A DNA stretch of 64,000 bases from Halomonas sp. GT (GTDB taxonomy: Bacteria > Pseudomonadota > Gammaproteobacteria > Pseudomonadales > Halomonadaceae). The DNA lies in assembly GCF_002082565.1 (NCBI RefSeq), contig NZ_CP020562.1, forward strand, positions 868,001 through 932,000, read 5' to 3'. This document shows positions 25,746 through 35,292 of the stretch, piece after piece (position 1 is the stretch's first letter; each line of letters starts with the position of its first letter). The position numbers and the translations under genes were made by a program. The notes under the pieces are model-generated. The model saw nothing but the letters and a program-made list of their open reading frames with translations, did not search any database and was not told the DNA's origin.

Positions 25746-26765
25746 TTATTCGTGCAAATAAACAGCGTCAATATCCAGTGTTGAACGTTCACCTATCGCT
25801 TCAAAGTGCGTTTCTAGCCAGCGTTCGGCGGCATCGCGCCCTTGGTCAAACAGGTAACATAGAAACGCCCACTCTGAGTTCATTTTGCTCGATACCGAGA
25901 GATCTTCTAGCGCCTGTTCGCCACTGATGCGGTGGAAGAGCGCTTGCTGGTAGCAGTTTTCGATGCCCTGCTCATCCAGTGCGCGCTTAAGCAGCGCAAT
26001 CATACGTATTTCTTTAATCAGGGCTGAGTTAAAGGTAATTTCATTTAGCCGATTCATTATGGCTGAGGCAGAGGTGGGGACTTCTTCTCTGCTGATGGGG
26101 TTAATCTGCACCAATAGAATGTCGCGTGCGCTGCACTCCTCCATTAAAGGAAACAGTGCTGGGTTACCCATATAGCCGCCATCCCAGTACGCTTCACCCT
26201 CTATTTCAACCGCTTGAAATATAAAAGGCAGGCACGCTGAGGCCATGACCGCATCTACACTCATCTCTTCGCGGCGAAAGACACGCTGTTTTCCGGTGCG
26301 AACGTTAGTGGCTGTCACGAATAGCTTAAGCTGATCACAACGTCTTACACGTTCGAAATCAATATGTTCGGCGACAATGTCGCGCAATGGATTAATATTC
26401 AGAGGGTTCAGTTGGTAGGGGGATACCAAGCGGCTTAAAAGGTCCATGGCCACATAACCCGGAGAATGATCGAGTGACCAGTTTCCAGTAAGTACATCTA
26501 GGGGGGAGCGGCGAATTGGGCTCGCCATACCCGCTCGACTAACTGCTTTCCAAAACTGGTGTAGCGCTTGGCGAGCCGTCTCTTTGTCACCGCGGGTGAG
26601 GGCGTCTGCCATGACCACGCCATTCATTGCGCCAGCGCTTGTACCGCTGATGCCCTCTATTTCGATACGGTCATCCTCAAGTAGACGATCGATAACACCC
26701 CATGTGTAAGCTCCGTGGGCTCCACCGCCCTGTAAAGCGAGATCTAGCTTTTTGATCTGCGACAT
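25746..26765 (-). CDS. Patatin-like phospholipase
   Basis: A 339-residue lipid acyl hydrolase; ATG 26765 is chosen, with AGGGAAGG just upstream. The oxyanion motif LQGGGAHGAYTWGV, nucleophile elbow GISGTSAGAMNG and catalytic DGGYMGNPAL are intact, so it should be an active Ser-Asp dyad enzyme. The C-terminal region (AEVGTSSLLM antisense excluded; protein reads SEWAFLCYLFDQGRDAAERWLETHF) resembles the DUF3734 extension of bacterial patatins often linked with polyhydroxyalkanoate or membrane-lipid metabolism. It follows the CZB-domain gene on the same strand. Confidence 0.9.
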   Translation of the reverse strand: MSQIKKLDLALQGGGAHGAYTWGVIDRLLEDDRIEIEGISGTSAGAMNGVVMADALTRGDKETARQALHQFWKAVSRAGMASPIRRSPLDVLTGNWSLDHSPGYVAMDLLSRLVSPYQLNPLNINPLRDIVAEHIDFERVRRCDQLKLFVTATNVRTGKQRVFRREEMSVDAVMASACLPFIFQAVEIEGEAYWDGGYMGNPALFPLMEECSARDILLVQINPISREEVPTSASAIMNRLNEITFNSALIKEIRMIALLKRALDEQGIENCYQQALFHRISGEQALEDLSVSSKMNSEWAFLCYLFDQGRDAAERWLETHFEAIGERSTLDIDAVYLHE

Positions 26766-26867
26766 TGCCTTCCCTGCTAAGTGGGTGATTAAACGCGGTA
26801 ATGCACCCAGCATGGCATAAAAGGGTGTTATATGTGTACGCCTGCAAGGAAGGCGTACGGCACGTCA

Positions 26868-27980
26868 TTAAGGTGAGTCTGCTAATGGTGATGGGCGGCC
26901 AGTTGAAATGGGAATCTCATATACGGCATGTTCCATCAGTTTATCAAGCTGGAGCGCTAGCTGGCTGCTGGCTTCTTCCATCATAGCCAGCGCCGCAAGC
27001 TGGCCATTATGATCACCTTGGCGGGCAAACTTAAGCGCTTCTAAACCACTTTCATGAAAACGCTTATGTGGTGCTGCCAGCGCTTTGTAAGACTCCGTAT
27101 GCTTATAGCGACGACCGTCACCCATAAAGTACCAATGCCCAAGCGTGCAGTGCTGATGATCTTCTAAACTCTCTTCCAGATGAGCAGAGAGTAGTTGCCT
27201 ATAAAGGCGACTTTTCCATACTGCATGCTCGAGTTTAGCGGCGTGCAAATAAGCCGTGGTTGTACTGTGGTGTATGACCTTATACATATGCCGTGACTGG
27301 TCTATCAACTGCTCAATTACCTGCTCTGCTGATTGGGCGGCGCTGGTTAGAGCCTTTATTTCTTGCTGTTGATAATCACGGATCTTTGCATCTTCATTTA
27401 CTTGCGATGTGGTGCGCTCGATCCATTGCGCTAGCTGATGTGCTAATTGCTGAGAGTGTTCTGATAATTCCTGCAGGTCCTGCACAATCGCTGGCATACC
27501 TGCCGGTTGTTTATGAAAGTGGGCGACTTCCAAGGCCGCAGTAATGGCTAACGCTCGCGTATGGCCTGCGTTGTGCCCTAATTCGACACTCAATTGGCGT
27601 ATATCGTGAAAGGCTTGCTCAGTCACTAAAGAGGACGATAGATACGCGTCTGTTTGCTGGCAGCGTTGACGGTGTTGTTGCAACGTTTGTGCGGCTTGCT
27701 CGGCTTTATGGAGACGGCCAAAGGTGTCGGTGAGTGTAGATTGCTCGGCAGCAAGGTGCTGAGCATGCACTTCTACGCCTTTGCTCAATGAGCAAAGCAT
27801 GTCCGCGCCTCTGGCCTGAAGCATGCTGAGCGACTCGACCGGCGTCATCAAGCTGATCGCGCGACAGCTGTGACGCTTTTTTTCAGCTTCTAATTGGGCA
27901 TTCAACGCTGCCACTTCTTGCTCTAGGCGATGGATAGTTTGATAAGGGTGTATAAAAGCAAACATGGCCAGTACCTGCAA
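26868..27980 (-). CDS. Soluble transducer-like protein with C-terminal CZB zinc-binding domain
   Basis: A 370-residue, mostly helical protein without membrane segments. Residues about 15-230 are coiled coil with a degenerate chemoreceptor-like signalling region (HNAGHTRALAITAALEVAHFHKQPAGMPAIVQDLQELSE resembles the receptor tip but is diverged). The C-terminal domain (about 255-340) matches CZB: H in KLEHAVWKSRLY, C in HCTLGHWYFMGDG, and HH in PHKRFHESG, the 3His/1Cys zinc set. CZB domains sense zinc or hypochlorous acid and are attached to receptors or diguanylate cyclases. The diverged tip makes a role in chemotaxis uncertain. Confidence 0.8.
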   Translation of the reverse strand: MQVLAMFAFIHPYQTIHRLEQEVAALNAQLEAEKKRHSCRAISLMTPVESLSMLQARGADMLCSLSKGVEVHAQHLAAEQSTLTDTFGRLHKAEQAAQTLQQHRQRCQQTDAYLSSSLVTEQAFHDIRQLSVELGHNAGHTRALAITAALEVAHFHKQPAGMPAIVQDLQELSEHSQQLAHQLAQWIERTTSQVNEDAKIRDYQQQEIKALTSAAQSAEQVIEQLIDQSRHMYKVIHHSTTTAYLHAAKLEHAVWKSRLYRQLLSAHLEESLEDHQHCTLGHWYFMGDGRRYKHTESYKALAAPHKRFHESGLEALKFARQGDHNGQLAALAMMEEASSQLALQLDKLMEHAVYEIPISTGRPSPLADSP

Positions 27981-28124
27981 AATAGTAAATAGCTTTGTGA
28001 TGTTTTGTCACAAAGTATTGCAGGTGGTTGCCTTGCTTGCCGGAGTTACCTTGTATTAATGATGAAAACCAGTCTCTTGCGTTTTTGAGGGCTATGTTTC
28101 TTAATGTATCTGGATCAGTCTCAA

Positions 28125-28146
28125 AGACCAGCCTAAAGGCTGGTCT
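28125..28146 (-). terminator. Hairpin after the L,D-transpeptidase-like gene
   Basis: AGACCAGCC (28125-28133) and GGCTGGTCT (28138-28146) form a perfect 9-bp stem with a 4-nt loop. On the minus strand it is followed by only a short T-run (TTTGAGAC), so termination may be partial. Confidence 0.6.
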
Positions 28147-28193
28147 AACAAAGTAGGCAGCTTCGCCGCTCGACAATTTTGGTAGGAAGATTA

Positions 28194-28919
28194 TCAGCGT
28201 TGGGCTAAGTGGGGAGCATTGTTATTTGGGCAGCGCAGAAACTGTGACGTTGCTAACCACTCCTCATCAGGGTAATAGGCGAAGACATATTGATTCTCTT
28301 TCAAACTGTCGATAAGTGGATAAGTGATGTCTTCACGTACAGCAGGGCAGCCGTGGCTACGTCCGAGCCTGCCAGTCTGGGTAATAAAGTCGTCGCTAAC
28401 ATAGTCAGCGCCATGGATCACAATCGCTCGCTCAAACGCGAGGTCATTAACCTCAGGCTCTAAACCATCTAGGCGTAATGAGTAGCCATTACGACCATAA
28501 TAACTATTCATAGTGCGAAAGAGCCCAATGCTGGATTGGTGGCTTTCGGGGGTATTGGAGAAGACCTCTGCCAGTGCATCACCAGAGCCTTGCCCATGGG
28601 AAACAAGCTCTTCAAATAGCAGTTTATGTTGATGCAGGTCGAAGACCCATAGCCGTGGCTCGGTAGACGGAAGCGAGTAATCAATGACGGCTAAGCGCTC
28701 AGCAGTTGGGTCAGCACAGCTAAGTGATTGAGCGGCGAGTCGCAGCGCCTCTGGTGTTGCAGATGGGGCTAGCTGGAGTAGTTGATGATGCAAGGGCGAA
28801 ACACCGGGAGGCGCTGAAGAGGCGACCTGTGAAAAAAAGCTGGCTGCCTGTAAGGGAAGACTCAACAACATTAGTGGAAGCGAAAAAACGGCGGTAGAAG
28901 CTCGAAGGTAAAAAGACAT
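28194..28919 (-). CDS. Murein L,D-transpeptidase catalytic-domain family protein (YkuD_2 type)
   Basis: A 241-residue exported protein. ATG 28919 is chosen because it begins a clean signal peptide (FYLRASTAVFSLPLMLLSLPLQA) with AGGA eight bases upstream; the longer frame adds an implausible hydrophobic leader. The catalytic block has IVIHGADYVS and GRLGRSHGCPAVRED, with the Cys nucleophile in SHGCP. These enzymes are thought to cross-link or edit peptidoglycan. It is divergent from a second L,D-transpeptidase gene at 29047. Confidence 0.87.
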   Translation of the reverse strand: MSFYLRASTAVFSLPLMLLSLPLQAASFFSQVASSAPPGVSPLHHQLLQLAPSATPEALRLAAQSLSCADPTAERLAVIDYSLPSTEPRLWVFDLHQHKLLFEELVSHGQGSGDALAEVFSNTPESHQSSIGLFRTMNSYYGRNGYSLRLDGLEPEVNDLAFERAIVIHGADYVSDDFITQTGRLGRSHGCPAVREDITYPLIDSLKENQYVFAYYPDEEWLATSQFLRCPNNNAPHLAQR

Positions 28920-29046
28920 AGAGTGCAATCCTGCAATAGATATCGACGAAGGAGACATGGAAACGGCTATGATAAATAGATGTAGCGTAATAATGATCAA
29001 TAGCAATGATGAATAGCGACGATGAATAGTAACGCAAGGAGGAGCG

Positions 29047-30687
29047 ATGAACGAGACAACGTTAATAAGACGATGGGCGATAGGGATGGCTCTATGTCTG
29101 ACGCTGATCCAAGCGCCTCAGTTGATTACCAGCGCGCATGCTGATGCAGGCTCTCTTGGGCAGGCGTTAGCTCAGCGTTTAGCTACTCAGACCAGTGCGT
29201 TACTGCCTGTTGAGGACTTCTACCAACAATTAAATCAACGGCCCGTCTGGCAAGACATCAACCGGGTTGAAGCACTGGTGCAGGCGTTAAACAGTCTTGA
29301 AGATGATGGATTAGCACCTAGTGATTACGACGCGGGCACTTTGCTGAACGCATTCGAGGCTAGCCAGCAAGCAGGTGCGTTGGCGCAAGCTGATTTTGAT
29401 ATTCAGGCCACGACAGCACTTTTACTAGCACTTGAGCACCTTTCGCGGGGCAAGGTGAATCCAAACGAGGTTGAGCCTAAATGGGATATCCCGAGGCCTG
29501 AGCGTCGCTACTCTTTATTGCGTGTTGCCCATGCGGTGGAAAATGGCGATATTCAGGGCGCGCTTGACTATGTGAGGCCCTCATCAGCGGAGTACGCTCA
29601 GCTACGTGATGCGCTACGTCAATACCGTACGCTGGCTGAAAAAGGCAATGTTCCCTATTTGTCGGGCAGGGATGAGGCGTTACGCCCAGGTGACACGAAT
29701 GAGGATGTGTTGGTACTACGACAACGTTTGTCCTATTGGGGCGAAATTAATTTGCTGGCGGCAGATAGCAATGCTTACCCCATGATTGAGGTTCAATCAG
29801 CGGTTAGCAACCAGCGCACCTATGATGCTGAGTTAGAAAGGGCCGTTAAGCAATTTCAACGTCGCCATCAGTTACAAGAAGATGGTGTTGTGGGTGAGCG
29901 CACGCGGCTTGCACTTAACACACCGGTTACTTCGCGTATCGATCAACTTCGCGTCAACTTAGAGCGGGCTCGATGGATCAAACCCACCCAAACCAATGAA
30001 CCGAGAGTATGGGTTGATATTGCTGGTTATCGATTGCACTACACTCGGCCTAATGGTGAGCACTGGGATGCCCGCGTCGTGGTCGGTACACCGCGGCGCG
30101 AAACACCTATTATTCACTCGGCGATTAGCCACTTAACCATAAATCCGTCATGGACGATTCCGCCGACCATTATGCGTGAGGATGTTTTACCTCAAATAAG
30201 ACGAGACCCTGGCTATTTAGCACGGCGAAATATCCAAGTACTAAGTCCTTCCGGCGAGCGGTTAGACGCTGAGACTATCGACTGGCAACGGCCGGGTGCG
30301 GTGATGTTGCGCCAAGTATCAGGTGGCGGTAATCCACTAGGACGTGTGGTAGTACGTTTTCCCAATAATGAAATGATCTATCTTCACGATACACCCGCCA
30401 GAGGGTTGTTTCAGCGCGATCAGCGAGCGCTCAGCTCGGGCTGTGTGCGTGTTGAAGGCGTAACGGAATTTGCACAGTTACTGCTTCAAGATAGTGGCAG
30501 TCGCCATCAGCTCTCTTCGTTGCTTAACAGCAGTGGAAGCGATCGAAATGTTAATCTCCCACAGCGTATTCCTGTCGCACTGCACTACTTGACTGCTTGG
30601 CCAAATGCCCAAGGAGACGTAGAGTTTCGCGATGATATTTATCGTCGTGACGCCGCCCTATTAGCCGCCTTGTCACGTTCTGCATAA
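29047..30687 (+). CDS. L,D-transpeptidase of the LdtD/YcbB type
   Basis: A 546-residue periplasmic enzyme with a signal peptide at about 1-33 and GGAGGAGCG ahead of the ATG. An N-terminal scaffold domain (LPVEDFYQQLNQRPVWQDINRVEALVQALNSLEDDGLAPSDYD) is followed by a peptidoglycan-binding segment (AVKQFQRRHQLQEDGVVGERTRLALN) and the YkuD domain (about 310-480). The nucleophile motif is SSGCVRVEGV with H in IYLHDTP. LdtD makes 3-3 cross-links in the wall. Together with the adjacent YkuD_2 and M23 genes it marks a wall-remodelling region. Confidence 0.92.
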   Translation: MNETTLIRRWAIGMALCLTLIQAPQLITSAHADAGSLGQALAQRLATQTSALLPVEDFYQQLNQRPVWQDINRVEALVQALNSLEDDGLAPSDYDAGTLLNAFEASQQAGALAQADFDIQATTALLLALEHLSRGKVNPNEVEPKWDIPRPERRYSLLRVAHAVENGDIQGALDYVRPSSAEYAQLRDALRQYRTLAEKGNVPYLSGRDEALRPGDTNEDVLVLRQRLSYWGEINLLAADSNAYPMIEVQSAVSNQRTYDAELERAVKQFQRRHQLQEDGVVGERTRLALNTPVTSRIDQLRVNLERARWIKPTQTNEPRVWVDIAGYRLHYTRPNGEHWDARVVVGTPRRETPIIHSAISHLTINPSWTIPPTIMREDVLPQIRRDPGYLARRNIQVLSPSGERLDAETIDWQRPGAVMLRQVSGGGNPLGRVVVRFPNNEMIYLHDTPARGLFQRDQRALSSGCVRVEGVTEFAQLLLQDSGSRHQLSSLLNSSGSDRNVNLPQRIPVALHYLTAWPNAQGDVEFRDDIYRRDAALLAALSRSA

Positions 30688-30766
30688 CGTGGTGATTGGT
30701 GTTTATAAGAATGGCTGATAAGCAGGGGTTTTAAACACAGAGTTGTTAAAAATTAGACTCGCTCCA

Positions 30767-30804
30767 AAGCAATAACGCCGCCCTGTAGGGCGGCGTTATT
30801 GCTT
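30767..30804. terminator. Bidirectional terminator
   Basis: Seventeen-base arms AAGCAATAACGCCGCCC and GGGCGGCGTTATTGCTT enclose TGTA, a perfect stem between the convergent L,D-transpeptidase and M23 genes. A/T flanks serve both directions. Confidence 0.9.
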
Positions 30805-30825
30805 AATACAAAGAGAGTGAGAAGG

Positions 30826-32487
30826 TTACTGCTCTTCTTGGCGTTCGTAGTTGGCAACGCTGATAGTGCCTGTCTCACCGCTATCCAATGCTGCCAGCAT
30901 GGGCTCAGCTTGGCGCTGGAAAGCAATCAACGTGTCGCCGCTAAGGCTGGTATTTTCAGGCAGCTCTACGTTCATCGCGTTTACTGGCGTGTTGTTGACG
31001 ATGACTTCATAGTGCAGGTGAGGTCCCGTGCTACGCCCTGTATTGCCTGAAAGTGCAATGCGTTCACCCATCTCAATACGCTCCCCTTGAGTCACAAGTG
31101 GGCGTGAAAGGTGTAGATAGCGAGTGCGGTAACCATTGTCATGGCGAACGACGATGTAGCGTCCAGCTGCATGGTGGTTGCCCACTCGTTCTACCAAACC
31201 ATTGGCGGGAGCAACCACGGGAGTACCAATGGGCATCGCAAAATCGGTACCATTATGTGGGCTGATACGGCCAGTCACCGGGTGTTTGCGGCGCGGATTA
31301 AAATTCGAGCTTAAACGATAATTGCCTTCAAATGGGTAGCGCGAGAAGGCTGGGTCTAAGCTACTGCCTTCGGGCGTATAAAAGTTGCTATCAGTAGCAT
31401 TACGAAGTAGCGTCAAGTCCATGCGTTCACCATCGTATTTAACGGCAAGAACGCGAGAGTCAAGTGCTTCTCCATCAATCATGTCTGACTCAACTAACAC
31501 TTGAAAGCGATCTCCGCGACGGCTGTCGCGGCGAAAATCGAGTTTCTTCTCAAGTAAGTGAGTGAGTTCAGTAACGGCACTGCTGCCTAGGCCGGTTGCT
31601 TGGGCAGAACGTGCAAAACTACCGCTTACACTACCTGCGTAGAGACGCTGAACCGCCTCACCCTGACGCTCAATAACGGTTGCGGCAAAGTGCTCTTCAT
31701 CACGCTCTAGCAAAATACCGTCGCGGGTGTTTTTCATCATGCGTAACGAGAGTAAGCGACCATCTTCATCTAGTTGATAGTCAAAACTATGGCCTGCGCG
31801 CCAATGAGTAAGCATGCGTGGATCTGGGAGATCCTCAAGCAGCGTCAGCACTTCACTGTAGCCAAGGCCTAGCTTATTTTGTGCAAGTAGTGCGAACGTC
31901 TCGCCCGACTCAACAATGTGCGTCTTCCACTTAGGTACGTAGGGCTCGTCTGTCGCAAGTTCTAGTTCGAGAAACGAAATGTCATCAAACAGCTCTGCAC
32001 CATAATCTTCGTAAGAAGTGGCATCGGCGATTTCGACGGAAGCCGTATTGTCGACATCGAGCATACCGCTTGTGAGAGTCCCAAGTACCACGGCCATGTG
32101 AAGCGCGCCGTCATCAAGCTGGGCATTAGTAGGGGAGACTGTCGTGACGCTAGCCATTGAGGCTTCAGCGCTAGTAATGACATCCAGATCGACAATTTCC
32201 GTAGCTGCGAGGTCCTGAAGTGGGATGTTTTCTCGCGTGGCATCAATAGCGCGTGAAGCTCTATCAATGGCTTCGGCAACGGGGGTGCGCTCTTGGCGTA
32301 ATGAAGGAACCCCAGGAGCAGAATCGCTGGGAAGCGGTACCAGCACGCTTTCCAGTGGTGTATGAGAGTGATTTAAGTCGTGGTAGGTCGTAATTAACTT
32401 TTGTGTGCCCAGCACAGTGACCATTGTAGCCACGGGTAACAGTAACAGTTTATGCGTGCGGGGCAGCGAATGAAGAATTCGCAACAT
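30826..32487 (-). CDS. M23 peptidoglycan DD-endopeptidase (MepM/OapA-type)
   Basis: A 553-residue protein; ATG 32487 is chosen because it starts the typical short cytoplasmic leader and anchor (MLRILHSLPRTHKLLLLPVATMVTVLG). A linker of about 180 acidic residues follows, then an OapA/LysM-like domain (WKTHIVESGETFALLAQNKLGLGYSEVLTLL) and the M23 domain at about 410-530. Zinc ligands are seen in PHNGTDFAMPIGTPV (H-x-x-x-D) and GPHLHYEVIVN (H-x-H). Such enzymes cut meso-DAP-D-Ala cross-links to allow wall growth. Confidence 0.9.
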   Translation of the reverse strand: MLRILHSLPRTHKLLLLPVATMVTVLGTQKLITTYHDLNHSHTPLESVLVPLPSDSAPGVPSLRQERTPVAEAIDRASRAIDATRENIPLQDLAATEIVDLDVITSAEASMASVTTVSPTNAQLDDGALHMAVVLGTLTSGMLDVDNTASVEIADATSYEDYGAELFDDISFLELELATDEPYVPKWKTHIVESGETFALLAQNKLGLGYSEVLTLLEDLPDPRMLTHWRAGHSFDYQLDEDGRLLSLRMMKNTRDGILLERDEEHFAATVIERQGEAVQRLYAGSVSGSFARSAQATGLGSSAVTELTHLLEKKLDFRRDSRRGDRFQVLVESDMIDGEALDSRVLAVKYDGERMDLTLLRNATDSNFYTPEGSSLDPAFSRYPFEGNYRLSSNFNPRRKHPVTGRISPHNGTDFAMPIGTPVVAPANGLVERVGNHHAAGRYIVVRHDNGYRTRYLHLSRPLVTQGERIEMGERIALSGNTGRSTGPHLHYEVIVNNTPVNAMNVELPENTSLSGDTLIAFQRQAEPMLAALDSGETGTISVANYERQEEQ

Positions 32488-33121
32488 GGGTAAATGGGCC
32501 GCCGAGTTCGTGATAAATGAGTAACATGAAAGAAAGTAAACCCAGGAACCATACCCCATGACGGTAAGAGTGAACAGACTGTATGCCTGTACACTAAATG
32601 TACTTCATTGAAATACGGAAGCAATAAGTAAATAAATCTGTTTATGAACGCCGTTTGCTAAAAAAAGTAACTTCGCGAAAGCCGCCCTAGAGCGATGCAG
32701 GCAAACTAATTAACCATAGGAAGGTGACGCTAATCAATATTTGCCACCAAATTTAGAAGTTAAATTAATTTCGTAATGATTCTGTATTGGTTTTGTACTG
32801 TTTTTGTCAAGGAGTTGGGCTGCTCAAAAGCCAATTACCGAGCACAAAGCAGTCTTTTTTAGCTTTCTTAAGGAATCTTAGTAGTCGGTAGGTGTTAGAT
32901 ACCCCCTTTTTTGTAACGAATTGTTTTTTTGTCGTGTTTGACAATTTTAATGTCGATTGACCGTCATTTAAGGGAAAAAGAGTCAGGTAGCCCCTTTGGG
33001 CAGCCTGGTACCTAGGAATAATTGTTTGCAAGCAAGTACTCAGCGCTTTTTCCTGGCATTCTATAAGGGTTTTTCGAAGATTAAGCGGATTATTTCGCTG
33101 TTTAGCGTCGAGGGAATCGAA
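32488..33121. other. Long AT-rich intergenic region
   Basis: No convincing gene. It should contain promoters for the divergent M23 and LysR genes. It is rich in T-runs and overlaps only spurious frames. GAGGGA before 33122 is the LysR ribosome binding site. Confidence 0.5.
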
Positions 33122-34042
33122 ATGTCTCGAGTAACTCTTGCACAGTGGCAGATGCTGGCAGCCGTTGTTGACCATGGTGGGTTTGCACGGGCGGCCGAGG
33201 CTATTCACAAAAGCCCATCTACGCTTAACCATGCCGTGCACAAGCTAGAAGAGCAGTTGGGTGTTCAGGTGCTGGAGCCTGTGGGCAGGCAAGTACGCCT
33301 AACTGAGGCGGGCGAACTTTTATTGCGCCGAGCACGCCAGTTAATTGAGAGTGCTGCTTCTTTAGAAGATGTCGCTACCCGTTTGGCTGCAGGTCTGGAA
33401 GCTGAAATCGTGGTCGCTATTGACCAGATTTTTCCAGCGGCTGCCCAAGCGAAAGCACTTGAGCGTTTCTCAGAAATGTATCCTCAGGTCAGAGTGCAGT
33501 TGCATGAGAGCGTGCTCAATGGTGGTACGGAAATGCTCCACGATGGCCGTGCCGACTTGGTGGTCTCAGGGATTGCGGCTCAAGGGTATTTAGGTGAGCC
33601 GCTGGTGAACGTCCGGTTTATAGCCGTTGCGCACCCAAGCCATGAGTTACACCAGCTTAGTCGCTCACTAGACCTGCGGGATCTTACCCAGCATCGGCAG
33701 TTAGTAGTGCGCGATTCAGCGCTACGCCAGTCGACTAATTCCGGCTGGTTGAAAGCGGAGCAACGATGGACGGTGAGCCACTTAAATACGTCATTAGATA
33801 TGCTGAAGCGTGGACTGGGATTTGCCTGGATGCCAGAGACTCGTATTGCTGAAGAACTTTCAAATGGACAGCTCAAACCCTTGCCGCTCAGTGCGGGCGG
33901 GGTACGAATGGTGCCTATGCAGTTAATATTCAGAGACCGAGATCGCGCTGGCCCCGCGGCGCATGCCATGGCACAGGCATTGAAGCGGGGAGTAAGCGAG
34001 CTCTGTCCTAAGGATTCGATTTCATCGAATGAATCGCCGTAA
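33122..34042 (+). CDS. LysR-family transcriptional regulator
   Basis: A 306-residue regulator; ATG 33122 is chosen because GAGGGA lies upstream and the protein then begins directly with the helix-turn-helix (MSRVTLAQWQMLAAVVDHGGFARAAEAIHKSPSTLNHAVHKLEEQLGVQVLEP). The effector domain spans about 90-290. It lies 100 bp before the glutathionyl-hydroquinone reductase gene on the same strand and might control it or itself; effector unknown. Confidence 0.9.
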   Translation: MSRVTLAQWQMLAAVVDHGGFARAAEAIHKSPSTLNHAVHKLEEQLGVQVLEPVGRQVRLTEAGELLLRRARQLIESAASLEDVATRLAAGLEAEIVVAIDQIFPAAAQAKALERFSEMYPQVRVQLHESVLNGGTEMLHDGRADLVVSGIAAQGYLGEPLVNVRFIAVAHPSHELHQLSRSLDLRDLTQHRQLVVRDSALRQSTNSGWLKAEQRWTVSHLNTSLDMLKRGLGFAWMPETRIAEELSNGQLKPLPLSAGGVRMVPMQLIFRDRDRAGPAAHAMAQALKRGVSELCPKDSISSNESP

Positions 34043-34141
34043 AACATCCGCTTGAGCATCGGGAGTGCGGGCGTATGCTAAACGTCATCAGCACTATTAA
34101 TACGTTTACTACATACGATTATTACAATAGGAGACCGCCCG

Positions 34142-35164
34142 ATGGGACTGCTTGTTAACGGCGAATGGGTTGATCAGTGGTACGACACTAAAAAGCATGG
34201 TGGAGAATTTGTCCGCGAGTCTGCCCAGCTTCGCGACTGGGTAGGTGATGATACGATGATGGATGCACCGTCAGGCAAAGAAAGAGAAGGGCAGAGCTAC
34301 CCTGCGCAATCAGACCGTTACCATCTTTATGTATCTCTAGCTTGTCCTTGGGCGCATCGAATTCTGATTATGCGCAAATTAAAGGGGCTGGAATCACTCA
34401 TTGGCGCTTCTCATGTCAGCCCGTTGATGCTGGATAAGGGCTGGACGTATGACCAAAGCGAGGGCTCCAGTGGAGATCCTATTAATCATGTCGACTATCA
34501 TCATCAGCTCTATACGATGACTGATTCCACCTATACGGGGCGGGTCACGGTACCAGTGCTTTGGGATAAGCAACGTAGCGCAATTATCAATAATGAGTCG
34601 GCTGATTTGATGCGCATTCTTAATCGCGCGTTTGATGAGTTGACCGGTAACGATTTAGATTTTTACCCTGACGACTTGCGTAGCACTATTAATAATATCA
34701 ACGACGATGTGTACGAGCACATTAATAACGGTGTTTATAAATCAGGGTTTGCGACGGATCAGCACGTGTATGAAAAACATGTGAAGGCGTTGTTTGATGC
34801 CTTAGACCGAATGGAAAAACGCTTGAGCGAGCATCGTTATCTAGCAGGGGAGTGGTTAACAGAGGCCGATATTCGGCTTTTTACCACGCTGATCCGTTTT
34901 GATGCTGTCTACTATGGCCATTTTAAGTGCAATTTAAAACGTATTGAAGATTATCCAAATTTGGCAAATTATGTGCGCGAGCTGTACCAGTGGCCGGGTA
35001 TTGCAGAGACTGTCAATATGGAGCAAATAAAACGCCACTATTACTACAGCCATGACACGATTAACCCAACGCGCATTGTGCCAGCCGGGCCGCTTCTCGG
35101 TTTAGAACGTCCGCATGATCGTGAACGCTTACAAGGGCAGGGTATCCGTCGTAGAGCTTCATAA
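34142..35164 (+). CDS. yqjG: Glutathionyl-hydroquinone reductase (YqjG/ECM4 type)
   Basis: A 340-residue xi-class glutathione transferase. The catalytic Cys is C68 in LACPWAHRILIMRKLKGLE, with the typical N-terminal DGSF-like extension (QYSFVRESAQLRDWV region) and the C-terminal helical domain containing EKHVKALFDALDRMEKRLSEHRYLAGEWLTEADIRLFTTLIRFDAVYYGHFKCN. It reduces glutathionyl-hydroquinones in quinone detoxification. AGGAG precedes the ATG. Confidence 0.92.
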   Translation: MGLLVNGEWVDQWYDTKKHGGEFVRESAQLRDWVGDDTMMDAPSGKEREGQSYPAQSDRYHLYVSLACPWAHRILIMRKLKGLESLIGASHVSPLMLDKGWTYDQSEGSSGDPINHVDYHHQLYTMTDSTYTGRVTVPVLWDKQRSAIINNESADLMRILNRAFDELTGNDLDFYPDDLRSTINNINDDVYEHINNGVYKSGFATDQHVYEKHVKALFDALDRMEKRLSEHRYLAGEWLTEADIRLFTTLIRFDAVYYGHFKCNLKRIEDYPNLANYVRELYQWPGIAETVNMEQIKRHYYYSHDTINPTRIVPAGPLLGLERPHDRERLQGQGIRRRAS

Positions 35165-35217
35165 TTTATAAACAGAGAGCTTCTCAGAAGTTGCATCTCA
35201 AACCTTGGTACTAACAA

Positions 35218-35248
35218 ACAGGGCCACCCAACAATTAGGTGGCCCTGT
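35218..35248. terminator. Bidirectional terminator
   Basis: ACAGGGCCACC (35218-35228) pairs perfectly with GGTGGCCCTGT (35238-35248), between the convergent yqjG and PRC-barrel genes, with short T-runs on either side. Confidence 0.8.
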
Positions 35249-35292
35249 TCGCTAATTAACCGCTACTAGATTAAGCAATTTAAGCTAGTCGC

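Noticed and set aside
32807..33241. 144-codon minus-strand frame across the M23-LysR gap
   Set aside because: It overlaps the start of the well-supported LysR gene antisense, has no ribosome binding site and shows no recognisable motif.
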